Source of the DNA: Paraburkholderia domus
GTDB lineage: Bacteria > Pseudomonadota > Gammaproteobacteria > Burkholderiales > Burkholderiaceae
Length of the DNA stretch: 64,000 nt
Assembly (NCBI RefSeq): GCF_905220705.1
Contig: NZ_CAJNAT010000001.1
Span: 930,001-994,000 of the forward strand
Reading direction: 5' to 3'
In this document: in pieces, positions 1-9,415 of the stretch
How the letters are laid out: each line of letters begins with the position of its first letter
Position numbering within the stretch: position 1 is the stretch's first letter
Notes under the pieces: model-generated
Database searches by the model: none
What the model was told of the DNA's origin: nothing
What the model saw: the letters and a program-made list of their open reading frames with translations, nothing else
Made by a program: the position numbers and the translations under genes

Positions 1-378
1 CTGGTTCGAATCGTCGTCGATGGCCTGCTTGCCGAGGATGACCAGCCCAGGCTGTTCCTTGTCGATCAGCGCCTTCAGCAGCTTGGCAACGGCCAGCGGC
101 TGCAGATCTTCATTGGACTCGATCAGGATCGCGCGGTCCGCGCCGATGGCCAGCGCCGTACGCAGTGTTTCCTGCGACTGCGTCACACCGCACGACACGG
201 CGATCACTTCGGTCGCCACGCCCGCTTCCCGCAGACGAACGGCTTCTTCAACCGCGATTTCGTCGAACGGATTCATCGACATCTTCACGTTCGCGATGTC
301 GACGCCCGTACCGTCCGATTTCACTCGAACTTTCACGTTGTAATCGACCACTCTCTTGACTGGCACCAGGATTTTCAT
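1..378 (-). CDS. etfB: Electron transfer flavoprotein beta subunit, N-terminal part
   Basis: The first 126 codons of ETF-beta run off the left edge of the window. ETF is the soluble FAD/AMP heterodimer that passes electrons from acyl-CoA dehydrogenases to ETF-ubiquinone oxidoreductase. The start [14 protein letters not shown] and the segment [18 protein letters not shown] are typical of the beta subunit. The ATG at 376-378 is preceded by GGAG at about 389-392, which fixes the start. The alpha subunit would be expected next to it, beyond the window edge. Confidence 0.93.
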   Translation of the reverse strand, partial: MKILVPVKRVVDYNVKVRVKSDGTGVDIANVKMSMNPFDEIAVEEAVRLREAGVATEVIAVSCGVTQSQETLRTALAIGADRAILIESNEDLQPLAVAKLLKALIDKEQPGLVILGKQAIDDDSNQ

Positions 379-527
379 GCACACGCTCCAAAGTTACGAA
401 TACGTCAACCCAACGAACATTATAGCGACTGCCCTCATGGCAGCCGTGTCGTGGGCGGCTTTAGCAGGAGGATATCGCTCCTCAGCGGCGTGACGGCAAT
501 ATCGAACGGTCGTTCTATTTTAATCTC

Positions 528-555
528 GAAAAAACCCGGGAGACAACCCCGGGTT
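528..555 (-). terminator. Intrinsic terminator downstream of metQ
   Basis: An 8-bp perfect stem (533-540 with 548-555, aacccggg/cccgggtt) has a 7-nt loop. On the minus strand it is followed by a run of six T. It lies about 60 bp after the metQ stop and closes the metNIQ operon. Confidence 0.8.
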
Positions 556-613
556 AAGACTTACGACTCTAATTTTGCATTGCCGTCGTGTCTTGCCAGG
601 CGAAACCGTCAGA

Positions 614-1414
614 TCACCAGGCGGTGATCACCGATCCGCCGAACTTGCTCTCGACAAACTGCTTCACTTCCGGTGAATGATACGCTGCGACCAGCTTCGC
701 AACCCACGGCTTGCTCTTGTCAGCTTCGCGGATTGCGATGATGTTCACGTACGGACCCTTCGGGTCTTCGATCGCGATGGCGTCCTGCTTGGGCTTCAGA
801 CCCGCTTCCATCGCAAAGTTCGTATTGATCGCGGCGGCGTCCACGTCGTTCAGCGAGCGCGGAATTTGCGCGGCGTCGAGTTCGACGATCTTCAGCTTCC
901 TCGGGTTGTCGACGATATCGAGCGGCGTCGCCTTCAGACCCGCATCCGGGCGCAGCTTCAGCAGCCCTTGCTTCTGCAGCAACAGGAGTGCCCGTCCACC
1001 ATTGGTCGGATCGTTCGGCACCGCGATCTTCGCGCCCGGCTGCAATTCAGCCAGCGTCTTCACTTTCTTCGAATAGATGCCCATCGGGTACGTGACCGTA
1101 TCGGCGATGCGAATCAACTTGTAGCCGCGGTCCTTGACCTGTGCCTGCAAGTACGGGTCATGCTGGTAGCTGTTCGCGTCCAGGTCGCCGCCGGCGAGCG
1201 CTGCGTTCGGCTGCACGTAGTCGGAGAACTCGACGATCTTGATGTTCAGACCGTTCTTTGCCGCGACCGTCTTCACGACTTCCATGATCTGCGCGTGCGG
1301 GCCGCCGGTGACACCGACCTTGATCGTATCTTCAGCGTGAGCCGCCGTGGCGGCAGCGAACAGCGACGCGGCGCCAAGTGTAGCGGCCAGCTTGAGAATG
1401 AAACGACGTTGCAT
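614..1414 (-). CDS. metQ: Methionine-binding protein of the MetNIQ ABC importer
   Basis: A 266-residue periplasmic substrate-binding protein of the NlpA/MetQ family that delivers D/L-methionine to the MetNI transporter. A twin-Arg-free Sec signal peptide occupies residues 1-27 and ends in AHA. There is no lipobox cysteine, so this version looks soluble rather than a lipoprotein. Family landmarks include VGVTGGPHAQIME near the mature N-terminus, the DANSYQHDPYL segment, and AAINTNFAMEAGL, which supplies ligand contacts in the family. It is the last gene of metN-metI-metQ, 64 bp after metI, and has a terminator directly behind it. Confidence 0.93.
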   Translation of the reverse strand: MQRRFILKLAATLGAASLFAAATAAHAEDTIKVGVTGGPHAQIMEVVKTVAAKNGLNIKIVEFSDYVQPNAALAGGDLDANSYQHDPYLQAQVKDRGYKLIRIADTVTYPMGIYSKKVKTLAELQPGAKIAVPNDPTNGGRALLLLQKQGLLKLRPDAGLKATPLDIVDNPRKLKIVELDAAQIPRSLNDVDAAAINTNFAMEAGLKPKQDAIAIEDPKGPYVNIIAIREADKSKPWVAKLVAAYHSPEVKQFVESKFGGSVITAW

Positions 1415-1478
1415 GATGGACCTTTCCGAATCTGAAGATTCTGTTTAGCGGGTTCCGATGACCCTTGTTTATCGCTGC

Positions 1479-2132
1479 TTACTTATGGCTCAAACGACGC
1501 ACGAGCCAATCCCCGAACGACTGCACCAGTTGCACGAAGACGATCAGGATCACCACGACCGTCACCATGACTTCCGGCAGGAAACGCTGATACCCGTAGC
1601 GAATGCCGAGATCGCCGAGACCGCCACCGCCGATCGCACCGGCCATCGCCGAATAGCCGACCAGCGAGACAAACGTGATCGTCAAACCGGCGACTACACC
1701 CGGCAGTGATTCCGGCAACAGCACCTTGAAGACGATCTGGCTGGTGGTCGCGCCCATTGCCTGCGCCGCTTCAATCAGACCGCGATCGACTTCGCGCAAC
1801 GCTGTCTCAACCAGACGCGCAATGAACGGCGCGGCGGCGATCGTGAGCGGCACCACGGCCGCAGCCGTGCCGATAGAAGAACCCACCACGAGGCGCGTAA
1901 ACGGAATCACCGCGACCAGCAAGATGATGAATGGCGTGGAACGCACCGCGTTGACGATCACGCCCATCACGCGATTCACGGCAATGTTTTGCAGCACGCC
2001 CTGACGATCCGTCAGATACAGCAGCACGCCGAGCGGCAAACCGACCGCCGCGCCGACCAGTCCGGAAATGCCGACCATCACGAGCGTTTCCCAGAACGAC
2101 TGGACGAACATATCGAACATTTCACTCAACAT
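1479..2132 (-). CDS. metI: Methionine ABC transporter permease
   Basis: A 217-residue inner-membrane permease with about five hydrophobic segments. It carries the MetI-type EAA loop, visible as [20 protein letters not shown] around residues 135-155, which docks on MetN. The start at 2132 ([13 protein letters not shown]) is preferred over an upstream in-frame codon because it matches the family N-terminus. The gene overlaps the metN stop by 11 bp, which suggests translational coupling. Confidence 0.93.
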   Translation of the reverse strand: MLSEMFDMFVQSFWETLVMVGISGLVGAAVGLPLGVLLYLTDRQGVLQNIAVNRVMGVIVNAVRSTPFIILLVAVIPFTRLVVGSSIGTAAAVVPLTIAAAPFIARLVETALREVDRGLIEAAQAMGATTSQIVFKVLLPESLPGVVAGLTITFVSLVGYSAMAGAIGGGGLGDLGIRYGYQRFLPEVMVTVVVILIVFVQLVQSFGDWLVRRLSHK

Positions 2133-3156
2133 ACGACAGCTCCTCGACCACCACACCCTGTTCGCGCAGATACGTCAGCGCCTCCGCCACCTTCGCCGGT
2201 TCGCCGCCCGCGAGCACCGCTAGCGAGCCGAACGCCTGCCCCTGGATCTCGTCGATCTGACCGTGCAGGATGTTGAAGTCGAGTTCGTAGCGGCGAATCG
2301 TTTCCGACAGGATCGGCTGGTCGACACCCGAGCCGGTGAACGCAAGGCGCAGCAAATGACCGCTGCCAGTCTTCAGACGTTCAGCCACTCGCGCCTTCAT
2401 GGCGGGAGGCAGTTCCTGCGCGATCACGTCGCCAATCAGCGCGCGCGTCACTTCATGATGCGGTTGCAGGAACACGTCGATGACCTTGCCCTCTTCGACC
2501 ACACGGCCTGCATCCAGCACGGCGACGCGGTCGCAGACCTGCTTGATCACGTCCATCTGGTGCGTGATCAGCACGATCGTCAGGTTCAATTCGCGATTGA
2601 TACGCTTGAGCAGATCGAGGATCGCGCGCGTGGTTTCTGGATCGAGCGCCGAAGTCGCTTCGTCGGAGAGCAGCACCTTCGGCTTGCTCGCCAGCGCACG
2701 CGCGATGCCGACGCGCTGCTTCTGGCCGCCGCTGATCTGCGCCGGGTAACGATCCTTCTGCGCCGACAGGCCGACCAGTTCGAGCAGCGGCAGCACGTTC
2801 GCTTCGATCTCGTCGCGTTTCATGCCGGCGAGTTCGAGCGGCAACGCCACGTTCTCATACACCGTGCGCGACGACAGCAGGTTGAAGTGCTGGAAAATCA
2901 TGCCGATTTCGCGACGCGCCTCGCGCAATTGCGCGGCGGGCAGCGTTGTCAGATCACGGCCGTTGACGACGATGTTGCCTTCGCTCGGGCGCGTCAGCAG
3001 GTTGAGGGTGCGCACGAGCGTGCTCTTGCCCGCGCCGCTGCGGCCGATAATGCCGAACACCTCGCCCGCCGGAATCGACAGGTTGACATTGTGCAGCGCC
3101 TCGACCCAGCCCCGGGGCCCGGCGAACCGCTGGGAGATATTGCGTATTTCGATCAT
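2122..3156 (-). CDS. metN: Methionine ABC transporter ATP-binding protein
   Basis: A 344-residue ATPase of the methionine importer. Walker A is GRSGAGKST at residues 38-46, the signature is ISGGQKQR near 142, Walker B is [13 protein letters not shown] near 160, and the switch histidine lies in LITHQMD. The C-terminal part from about residue 265 is the NIL/ACT-like domain that senses methionine and inhibits transport in this family. The ATG at 3156 ([11 protein letters not shown]) is chosen by family fit. An upstream in-frame ATG at 3207 would add 17 unrelated residues, and neither start has a strong Shine-Dalgarno. No SAM riboswitch was recognised upstream. Confidence 0.93.
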   Translation of the reverse strand: MIEIRNISQRFAGPRGWVEALHNVNLSIPAGEVFGIIGRSGAGKSTLVRTLNLLTRPSEGNIVVNGRDLTTLPAAQLREARREIGMIFQHFNLLSSRTVYENVALPLELAGMKRDEIEANVLPLLELVGLSAQKDRYPAQISGGQKQRVGIARALASKPKVLLSDEATSALDPETTRAILDLLKRINRELNLTIVLITHQMDVIKQVCDRVAVLDAGRVVEEGKVIDVFLQPHHEVTRALIGDVIAQELPPAMKARVAERLKTGSGHLLRLAFTGSGVDQPILSETIRRYELDFNILHGQIDEIQGQAFGSLAVLAGGEPAKVAEALTYLREQGVVVEELSYVE

Positions 3157-3407
3157 GGAAAAACTAAACGGCGGAGTTTGCCAACGAGCGTTGTGCGCTC
3201 CCGACAAGCGGCCGCCGTTGCTTTTATTGGGATTTGAGCCCGCAATTCTACCGCAGCGTCGTCATTCCCTTTAATAATCAATTACGATCTTTTCATAACC
3301 ACAGGGCATTAGAGGCATGCCCGGCGCGAGAAGCTCGCGTGTGCGCACCCGCTGCGACTATGATCGGGCGAATCAGAATCAGGACACGTTCAGGATAAAC
3401 GCCCGCT

Positions 3408-4334
3408 ATGGAAACAACTCGACCTGACAATGTGCGCCCCGCTGCGGGTGCCCCTGCGGACGCCCTTGCCGACGCCCCGAAAGGCGGCGGCGCGCAGCGC
3501 TCGACGGTCACGACGAGCGACGGCGTCGAACTGCCGTTGTACCGCTGGCCTGCGACGACACAACTGCGTGGCACGGTCGCGCTGATACATGGGCTCGCGG
3601 AGCACGCGGGGCGTTACGCGGCACTGGCGGATCGGCTGAACCCGGCGGGCATTGAACTCGTCGCCATCGATTTGCGCGGACACGGGCATGCGCCCGGCAA
3701 ACGCGTGTGGGTGAATCGCTTCGACGACTATCTGCTCGACGCCCAAGCCTTGCTCGATGAAGCGGCTACCCGCTGCGCACCGCTGTTTCTGATGGGCCAC
3801 AGCATGGGCGGCGCAGTCGCTGCGCTCTACGCAATCGAACGGCTGGAGGCGAGCGGGCGTCGGTTGAGCGGTCTGATCCTGTCAAGCCCCGCGCTCGCAC
3901 CGGGCCGCGATGTGCCGCGCTGGATGCTCAAGGTGAGCCAGGTGATCAGCCGCATCTGGCCGACCTTCCCGGCCATGAAGATCGATGCGGCTTTGCTGTC
4001 ACGCCTTCAGCCCGTGGTGAATGCCAATCGCAATGACCCACTGGTTCATCACGGCGCGATTCCCGCACGTACGGGCGCGGAGTTGTTGCTGGCGATGGCG
4101 CGCATCGAACGCGGCCGTGCTGGGCTACGCGTACCGTTGCTGGTGTATCACGGCACCGCCGACAAGCTCACGGAACCGGACGGCAGCCGCGATTTCGGCG
4201 CGCATGCGGGTTCGCCGGACAAGACGCTCACGATGCACGAAGACAGCTATCACGAGACGATGAACGATCTCGACCGGGATCGGGTGATCGGCGCGCTCAT
4301 CGACTGGATTGAGAAACGCTTGCCCAAAGCCTGA
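3408..4334 (+). CDS. Alpha/beta hydrolase, monoacylglycerol lipase-like
   Basis: A 308-residue serine hydrolase of the S33/Hydrolase_4 group that includes monoacylglycerol lipases and lysophospholipases. The oxyanion-hole region is LIHGLAEHAGRY (about 62-73), the nucleophile elbow is GHSMGG (about 130-135), the acid is in YHGTADKLTEPDG, and the base is in DSYHETMND near residue 285. The first 35 residues are Ala/Pro-rich and outside the fold. It has no signal peptide, so it is probably cytoplasmic. It is divergent from metN across 250 bp and stands alone. The actual ester or lipid substrate cannot be read from sequence. Confidence 0.82.
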   Translation: METTRPDNVRPAAGAPADALADAPKGGGAQRSTVTTSDGVELPLYRWPATTQLRGTVALIHGLAEHAGRYAALADRLNPAGIELVAIDLRGHGHAPGKRVWVNRFDDYLLDAQALLDEAATRCAPLFLMGHSMGGAVAALYAIERLEASGRRLSGLILSSPALAPGRDVPRWMLKVSQVISRIWPTFPAMKIDAALLSRLQPVVNANRNDPLVHHGAIPARTGAELLLAMARIERGRAGLRVPLLVYHGTADKLTEPDGSRDFGAHAGSPDKTLTMHEDSYHETMNDLDRDRVIGALIDWIEKRLPKA

Positions 4335-4416
4335 GCGCCGCACGGCATGGTGGCGCCTCAGCCTCCCGCACATCTGCATGCTGGCCCCGCCCCCTGCCAG
4401 GAACGACCCAGCCTGG

Positions 4417-5217
4417 CTAGCGCTTCCAGTCAGGCGGGCGTTTGTCGATGAAGGCCTGCACGCCTTCGAGTGCGGAGTCGTCCATCATGTTGCAGGCCAT
4501 GGTCTGGCCGGCTAGCTGATACGCCGCTTCGATGCCCATTTCGAGCTGTCGATAGAACAGGCCTTTGCCGGCCCTCACCGCTTCGACGGGTTTCGCGCAG
4601 ATGCTTTTCGCGAGCCGCGCGACTTCTGAGTCGAGCGCGTCCGCCGGAACCACGCGATTCACGAGGCCTTGCTGCCTCGCCTGCACGGCGTCGATGAAAT
4701 CGCCGGTAAGCAGCATTTCGAGCGCTGCCTTACGCGACAGATTGCGCGACAGCGGCACTGAAGGCGTCGCACAGAAGAGTCCCAGGTTGACGCCCGAGAC
4801 AGCAAAGCGCGCGGTATCGGCCGCGACTGCCAGATCGCACATCGCGACCAGCTGACAGCCGGCAGCCGTGGCGATGCCGTGCACGCGCGCGATCACCGGT
4901 TGCGGCAAGCGCTGGATCGTCAACATCAGTTTCGTGCAGCGCGCGAACAACGCCTGGTAATAGGCGAGCGATGGCGCCGCACGCATTTCCTGCAGATCGT
5001 GTCCCGCGCAGAACGCGCGGCCGGCACCTGTGATCACCACCACCCGCGCGCTGGACGCGGCCAGCGCCGTCAGCGCCGACTGCAACTCGTCTAGCAGGGC
5101 TTCGGAGAGCGCGTTGAAGGCATCGGGACGGTTCATCGTCAATCGCACGACGCCCGGCACACCATAGGCGTCGTGTTCGATTTCGACCAGCGAAGCACTG
5201 CGCACCTCGGCATTCAT
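4417..5217 (-). CDS. Enoyl-CoA hydratase/isomerase family protein, ECHDC3-like
   Basis: A 266-residue crotonase-fold protein. The first CoA-binding strand reads RLTMNRPDAFNALSEALLDE, and the oxyanion-hole segment is GRAFCAGHDLQEM. The second half has HGIATAAGCQLVAMCDLAVA. The two glutamates that catalyse water addition in true enoyl-CoA hydratases appear to be replaced: Gln stands in GCQLV, and a Ser-Gly-Val stretch precedes NLG. Hydratase activity is therefore doubtful, and the protein fits the ECHDC3-like subgroup better. The next gene on the same strand, 63 bp upstream, is the HDAC-like amidohydrolase, so the two may be cotranscribed. Confidence 0.8.
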   Translation of the reverse strand: MNAEVRSASLVEIEHDAYGVPGVVRLTMNRPDAFNALSEALLDELQSALTALAASSARVVVITGAGRAFCAGHDLQEMRAAPSLAYYQALFARCTKLMLTIQRLPQPVIARVHGIATAAGCQLVAMCDLAVAADTARFAVSGVNLGLFCATPSVPLSRNLSRKAALEMLLTGDFIDAVQARQQGLVNRVVPADALDSEVARLAKSICAKPVEAVRAGKGLFYRQLEMGIEAAYQLAGQTMACNMMDDSALEGVQAFIDKRPPDWKR

Positions 5218-5280
5218 GGCTCGCTCCTCGTTGAATTCATGCAGTTCGCAACGTTCGCGCAGTTCTTGCGGCGTGGCAAC

Positions 5281-6204
5281 TCAGATTCCGGCCAGCGAGC
5301 GCACGTGCGCAACCACGCTGCGTCCGAGCGCCGACAGGTTGTACCCGCCTTCGAGACAGCTGACGATCCGCCCATGCGCATAGCGTTTCGCGATCTCGCG
5401 CACCTGATCGGTGATCCAGGCGTAGTCGTCTTCGACGAGACCCATATTGCCGAGATCGTCCTCGCGATGCGCGTCGAAGCCGGCCGAAATGAAGATCATC
5501 TCCGGCTTGAAATCATGCAGGCGCGGCAGCCACAGCATGTCCACCGCTTCGCGCACCACCATGCCTTTCGAGCGGGCCGGTATCGGCACGTTGCACATGT
5601 TGGGCGCCTGATTGTCGGCACCGGTGAACGGATAGAACGGATGCTGGAAGATGCTGCACATCAGCACACGCGAATCGCCCGAAAAGGCCGCTTCGGTGCC
5701 GTTACCGTGGTGGACGTCGAAGTCGACGATCGCGACGCGCTGCAGGCCGTGCACCTCGAGCGCATGACGCGCGGCGATCGCCACGTTGTTGAAAAAGCAG
5801 AAACCCATCGCGCGTGCCGGCTCCGCATGATGGCCGGGCGGCCGCACGCTGCAGAACGCGTTGTCGAAGCGGCCTTCGATCACCGCGTCGGTCGCGGCCA
5901 CCGCGGCGCCGGCTGCGCGCAACGCGGCCTGCAGCGTGTGCGGGTTCATCGACGTGTCGGGATCGATTTCGGCGAGGCCCTCCGCAGGCGAGCGGCTGCG
6001 GATGTAATCGATGTGGGCTTGCGTATGCACGCGCAAGAGCGCGGCTTCGTCGGCAAGCGGCGGCGACTCGCGCTCGATCAGCGCGTCGATGCGGCTCGCG
6101 ATCAGTTGGTCTTCGATTGCCTGCAGGCGCGCCGGACATTCAGGATGCCATTGCCCCATATCGTGCAGCAAACAATCGGCGTGGGAATAAAAGCCTGTTG
6201 CCAT
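5281..6204 (-). CDS. Histone deacetylase-family amidohydrolase
   Basis: A 307-residue zinc deacetylase of the HDAC/acetoin utilisation (AcuC)/acetylpolyamine amidohydrolase superfamily. The conserved blocks are HPECPARL near residue 20, RPPGHHAEP (the catalytic His pair) near 128, VDFDVHHGNGT (zinc Asp and His) near 165, and GFDAHREDDLG (second zinc Asp) near 250. The C-terminal LEGGYNL ends the active-site loop set. The substrate could be acetylated lysine, a polyamine or another amide. The neighbouring crotonase-like gene does not decide this. Confidence 0.88.
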   Translation of the reverse strand: MATGFYSHADCLLHDMGQWHPECPARLQAIEDQLIASRIDALIERESPPLADEAALLRVHTQAHIDYIRSRSPAEGLAEIDPDTSMNPHTLQAALRAAGAAVAATDAVIEGRFDNAFCSVRPPGHHAEPARAMGFCFFNNVAIAARHALEVHGLQRVAIVDFDVHHGNGTEAAFSGDSRVLMCSIFQHPFYPFTGADNQAPNMCNVPIPARSKGMVVREAVDMLWLPRLHDFKPEMIFISAGFDAHREDDLGNMGLVEDDYAWITDQVREIAKRYAHGRIVSCLEGGYNLSALGRSVVAHVRSLAGI

Positions 6205-6349
6205 GTGTCTCGTTTGCGGCGCGGCGCTTTCAAAGCGCGCGCGGCGTGTCTCCGTCCATGGGCGCGCGCACTGGGCGCGCCAACATTTGCCAAGTTACCA
6301 CACGATGCGACTGTGACGCGCTGGGCACAGTTTTGCGGAAAGCGTCGGG

Positions 6350-6355
6350 TATACT
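6350..6355 (+). promoter_or_regulatory. Candidate -10 element for mltB
   Basis: TATACT stands 50 bp before the mltB ATG in the 200-bp divergent region. No good -35 hexamer is spaced 16-18 bp upstream, so this is tentative. Confidence 0.3.
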
Positions 6356-6404
6356 GCCTCGGTCCGTTTCCCCTGTCTCTTTCGCACTGCGCCCCTAGCT
6401 CACT

Positions 6405-7631
6405 ATGACCGTCAAGCTTGCTCTGTCTGCACGAAACCGGCTACGCATGAAGACCGTAACCGCTGCACTATCCGTCGCATCGTGCATGTTCATGGCAACC
6501 AGTCCGGCGATGGCGCAAAGCGCCGCGAAAAAGCCGCTGCTGCTCGCGCAAAGCCAGCCTCAACCGGCGGTGCCGCAAGGGCAAACCTTCGAAGAAGAGA
6601 TCATTCCGCAGCGTTACGCGAATAACCCGAATGTCGACGCCTTCATTAGCGACATGTCGGCGCGCTACGACTTCGACGAAGCCGCATTGCACGCCCTCTT
6701 CGCGCGCGTGAGCTATTCGGCCACGGCGGTCAAGCTGGTTACGCCGTCGCCCTCCCCGACGATCAAGAACTGGCGTGTGTATCAGTCGCGCTTTCTCGAC
6801 CAGGTGCGCATCAACGCCGGCGTGCGCTTCTGGCGCGCCAATCAGGCCACGCTGCAACGCGCCTACGAAGAGTTCGGCGTGCCGCCGGAAGTGGTCGTCG
6901 GCATCATTGGCGTGGAGACGATCTACGGGCGCTTCATGGGCAACTTCCGTGTGCTCGACGCGCTGACCACGCTCAGTTTCGACTACCCGAATACGGCCAA
7001 TCGCGCGGATCGCCAGGCGACTTTCCGCAAGAATCTCGAAGACTACCTGGTGTGGACGCGCGATTCGCAAATCGATCCGACCACCGTGCTCGGCTCCTAT
7101 ACCGGCGCGATCGGCATTCCGCAGTTCCTGCCGAGCAGCATTGTGCAATATGCGGTGAGCTACGACGGTAACAAGCAGATCGATCTGCGCACGAGCCAGG
7201 CGGATGCGATCGGCAGCGTGGCGAATTATCTGCGGCAGAACGGTTGGGAAAACGGCCGACCCGTGGTGTGGAAGATCGGCATGGACGCCGGCAGCCTGGG
7301 TGTGGCGCAAGCGGCCGCCGATGGTAAGCCGGAGCCGCATTGGCCGCTGGACCAATTGCTCCGTGCCGGACTGCTGCTGAACGAGCCGGGAGTCGATATC
7401 GCGTCGGAAGCGGGCACGCCGGTCACGGTGGTGGACCTGCCGTCGCCCGGGCGCGGTACCGAGTACATGCTGGGCTTGAAGAACTTCTATGTGCTGACTC
7501 GCTATAACCGCAGTTTCTTCTACGCACTGGCGGTCTATCAATTGGGCCAGCGGGTCAAAGCGCAGATGGAAGCGAGCGACGCGGCGGGTGACAGCGGCAA
7601 TGCAGCGGCGCCGGGTGCGGCGTCGCAATAA
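6405..7631 (+). CDS. mltB: Membrane-associated lytic murein transglycosylase B
   Basis: A 408-residue peptidoglycan lytic transglycosylase (GH103/SLT_2 family) that cleaves the MurNAc-GlcNAc bond to form 1,6-anhydro ends. The catalytic Glu is in GIIGVETIYGRFMGN (about residues 166-180). GSYTGAIGIPQFLPSS and the substrate-groove segments that follow are standard for MltB. Secretion is shown by a hydrophobic N-terminus ending AMA. Two starts are possible, ATG at 6405 or ATG at 6447, and the second gives a more usual signal peptide. No lipobox is seen, so it may be soluble in the periplasm. The tail after residue 385 is Ala/Gly-rich. Confidence 0.9.
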   Translation: MTVKLALSARNRLRMKTVTAALSVASCMFMATSPAMAQSAAKKPLLLAQSQPQPAVPQGQTFEEEIIPQRYANNPNVDAFISDMSARYDFDEAALHALFARVSYSATAVKLVTPSPSPTIKNWRVYQSRFLDQVRINAGVRFWRANQATLQRAYEEFGVPPEVVVGIIGVETIYGRFMGNFRVLDALTTLSFDYPNTANRADRQATFRKNLEDYLVWTRDSQIDPTTVLGSYTGAIGIPQFLPSSIVQYAVSYDGNKQIDLRTSQADAIGSVANYLRQNGWENGRPVVWKIGMDAGSLGVAQAAADGKPEPHWPLDQLLRAGLLLNEPGVDIASEAGTPVTVVDLPSPGRGTEYMLGLKNFYVLTRYNRSFFYALAVYQLGQRVKAQMEASDAAGDSGNAAAPGAASQ

Positions 7632-7689
7632 TAAGCCGAGCGGCGGTTGCCAGACACTCGCCGCGTCACGAACAGGTAGCAAGCGATAC

Positions 7690-7722
7690 AAAAAAAGCGC
7701 CAGTTAGACCGGCGCTTTTTTT
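7690..7722. terminator. Bidirectional terminator between mltB and cysM
   Basis: The stem agcgcc/ggcgct (7696-7701 with 7711-7716) extends through flanking A and T runs, so it can stop transcription from both convergent genes. Confidence 0.82.
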
Positions 7723-7767
7723 ATTGGCCAACTCAGTTTGAGGGCCACTCAATGCGCTGAAGCGCAA

Positions 7768-8670
7768 TCAAGCCGGGAACACACCCGTCGACAGATACCG
7801 GTCACCCCGATCGCAGACGATAAACACGATCGTTGCGTTTTCGACCTGGCGCGCGACGCGCAGCGCCACCTCGCAGGCTCCACCCGACGAGATGCCGGCG
7901 AAGATCCCCTCAACTGACGCCATGCGCCGCGCCATCGCTTCGGCCGCAGCCTGGCCCACGTTCTCGACGCGATCCACGCGGCTACGATCGAAAATCTTCG
8001 GCAGATAGGCTTCCGGCCATTTGCGGATGCCCGGAATGCGCGACCCCTCTTCCGGCTGCGCACCGATGATCTCGATGGCCTGATTCTGTTCCTTCAGGTA
8101 GGTGGACACGCCCATGATCGTGCCGGTCGTGCCCATCGACGAGACGAAGTGCGTGATGCGCCCTTCTGTGTCGCGCCAAATTTCCGGGCCGGTGCCTTCG
8201 ACGTGCGCGGCCGGATTGTCCGGGTTCGCGAACTGGTCGAGGATGATGCCCTTGCCTTCGCGCTGCATCTGTTCAGCCAGATCGCGCGCGTACTCCATGC
8301 CGCCCGTCACCGGCGTCAGCACGATCTGCGCGCCATAGGCGGCCATGCTCTGACGGCGCTCCACCGACAGGTCCTCCGGCATAATCAGCACCATTTTGTA
8401 GCCGCGGATCGCCGCAGCCATCGCCAACGCGATGCCGGTGTTGCCGCTGGTCGATTCGATCAGCGTGTCGCCCGGCTTGATACGCCCGCGCGCTTCCGCT
8501 TTCTTGATCATCGACAGCGCCGGGCGGTCCTTCACCGACCCCGCGGGATTGTTGCCCTCAAGCTTCGCAAGGATCACGTTATTGCGGCTGCGGATCTCGT
8601 CGTCAGGGAGCCGGACGAGTTGCACGAGCGGCGTATTGCCGATCGTGTCTTCAATCGTTTTGTAAGTCAT
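7768..8670 (-). CDS. cysM: Cysteine synthase B (O-acetylserine sulfhydrylase B)
   Basis: A 300-residue PLP enzyme that makes cysteine from O-acetylserine and sulfide; CysM enzymes can also use thiosulfate. The PLP lysine lies in NNPAGSVKDRPA near residue 40, the substrate loop is ESTSGNTGIALA near 70, and the phosphate-cradle region is SSMGTTGTIMG near 175. The CysM-type features EGTGPEIWRDTEG and a length near 300 favour CysM over CysK. The ATG at 8670 (MTYKTIEDTIGNTPL) is the family start; a longer in-frame extension to 8799 is not conserved-looking. Confidence 0.92.
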   Translation of the reverse strand: MTYKTIEDTIGNTPLVQLVRLPDDEIRSRNNVILAKLEGNNPAGSVKDRPALSMIKKAEARGRIKPGDTLIESTSGNTGIALAMAAAIRGYKMVLIMPEDLSVERRQSMAAYGAQIVLTPVTGGMEYARDLAEQMQREGKGIILDQFANPDNPAAHVEGTGPEIWRDTEGRITHFVSSMGTTGTIMGVSTYLKEQNQAIEIIGAQPEEGSRIPGIRKWPEAYLPKIFDRSRVDRVENVGQAAAEAMARRMASVEGIFAGISSGGACEVALRVARQVENATIVFIVCDRGDRYLSTGVFPA

Positions 8671-8797
8671 ATCGGTTCGGGTGCTGTCGATGCGCGGAGT
8701 CTTCAATCCATCGATTCTAAACCACCGTGCGTGCGGCTGCCGTGCGGCCCTTCTGGCCGCATGGATGCAGGCGCCAACTGGCGAGCGCGTGCAACGC

Positions 8798-8824
8798 AAA
8801 AAGCCCGCGGCTGAGAACCGCGGG
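8798..8824 (-). terminator. Intrinsic terminator of the HhH-protein gene
   Basis: A 7-bp stem, cccgcgg/ccgcggg (8804-8810 with 8818-8824), is followed on the minus strand by a T run. It lies about 120 bp after the stop of the 8946-9338 gene. Confidence 0.72.
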
Positions 8825-8945
8825 AGCCAGTCATCTGCATGACAGCTGAAGGAGTGTTCTTACCCACTCCGACCATGAAGGGGAACGACGGCATCAGGCC
8901 GTGTGCACAGAGGTGAAGCGCCTCGCACGCACGGCCCGCGTCAGG

Positions 8946-9338
8946 CTATTTCTTCACCGCCACAGTGGCGTTGCTCTTTTGGGTAGTGGCCGAGTTGGCC
9001 GCGTTGGCGCCATTGCCCGCAGCGGCCGCGCCCTTGGTCTGTGCAGACGCCGCAGCCTGCGTGTTAGCAGCCGCGCCAGCCGGACCGACAGCGAGACCCT
9101 CCGCCTGCAAGCGCTCGACGGTATGCCCGCCCATGCCTTTGACGCGCTTGCCGAGATCGGACGGATCCTTGAACGGACCATGCGCTGAACGCTCTTCGAG
9201 AATGGCTTTCGCTTTGGCAGGACCGATGCCCTTGATGCCGCGCAGCGCATCCTCGTTAGCCGTGTTGACGTCGACCGCCGCATAGGCGTGGCCGAAAGCG
9301 GCCAGCATGGCCGCGGTAACCAGAATTTTTCGAAACAT
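8946..9338 (-). CDS. Secreted helix-hairpin-helix protein, ComEA-like
   Basis: A 130-residue protein with a signal peptide (MFRKILVTAAMLAAFGHAYA) followed by one ComEA-type (HhH)2 domain at about residues 21-80. The segments VDVNTANEDALRGIKGIG and AILEERSAHGPFKDPSDLG are typical of DNA-binding ComEA proteins. The last 50 residues are Ala/Gln/Asn-rich and probably disordered. The start at 9338 is set by GGGAG just upstream. Small proteins of this type in Burkholderiales are assumed to bind DNA in the periplasm, perhaps in uptake. No other competence gene is nearby to support that. Confidence 0.8.
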   Translation of the reverse strand: MFRKILVTAAMLAAFGHAYAAVDVNTANEDALRGIKGIGPAKAKAILEERSAHGPFKDPSDLGKRVKGMGGHTVERLQAEGLAVGPAGAAANTQAAASAQTKGAAAAGNGANAANSATTQKSNATVAVKK

Positions 9339-9415
9339 ATGGAATCTCCCTCGTACAACCGGTTGACGACCATCACCAACCGGGAGATTCCAGTTTAAAG
9401 AGGTATCCGAAAGAT

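Noticed and set aside
3157..3407. SAM or other riboswitch before metN
   Set aside because: I looked for a structured leader with conserved riboswitch blocks and saw none; only ordinary intergenic sequence is present.
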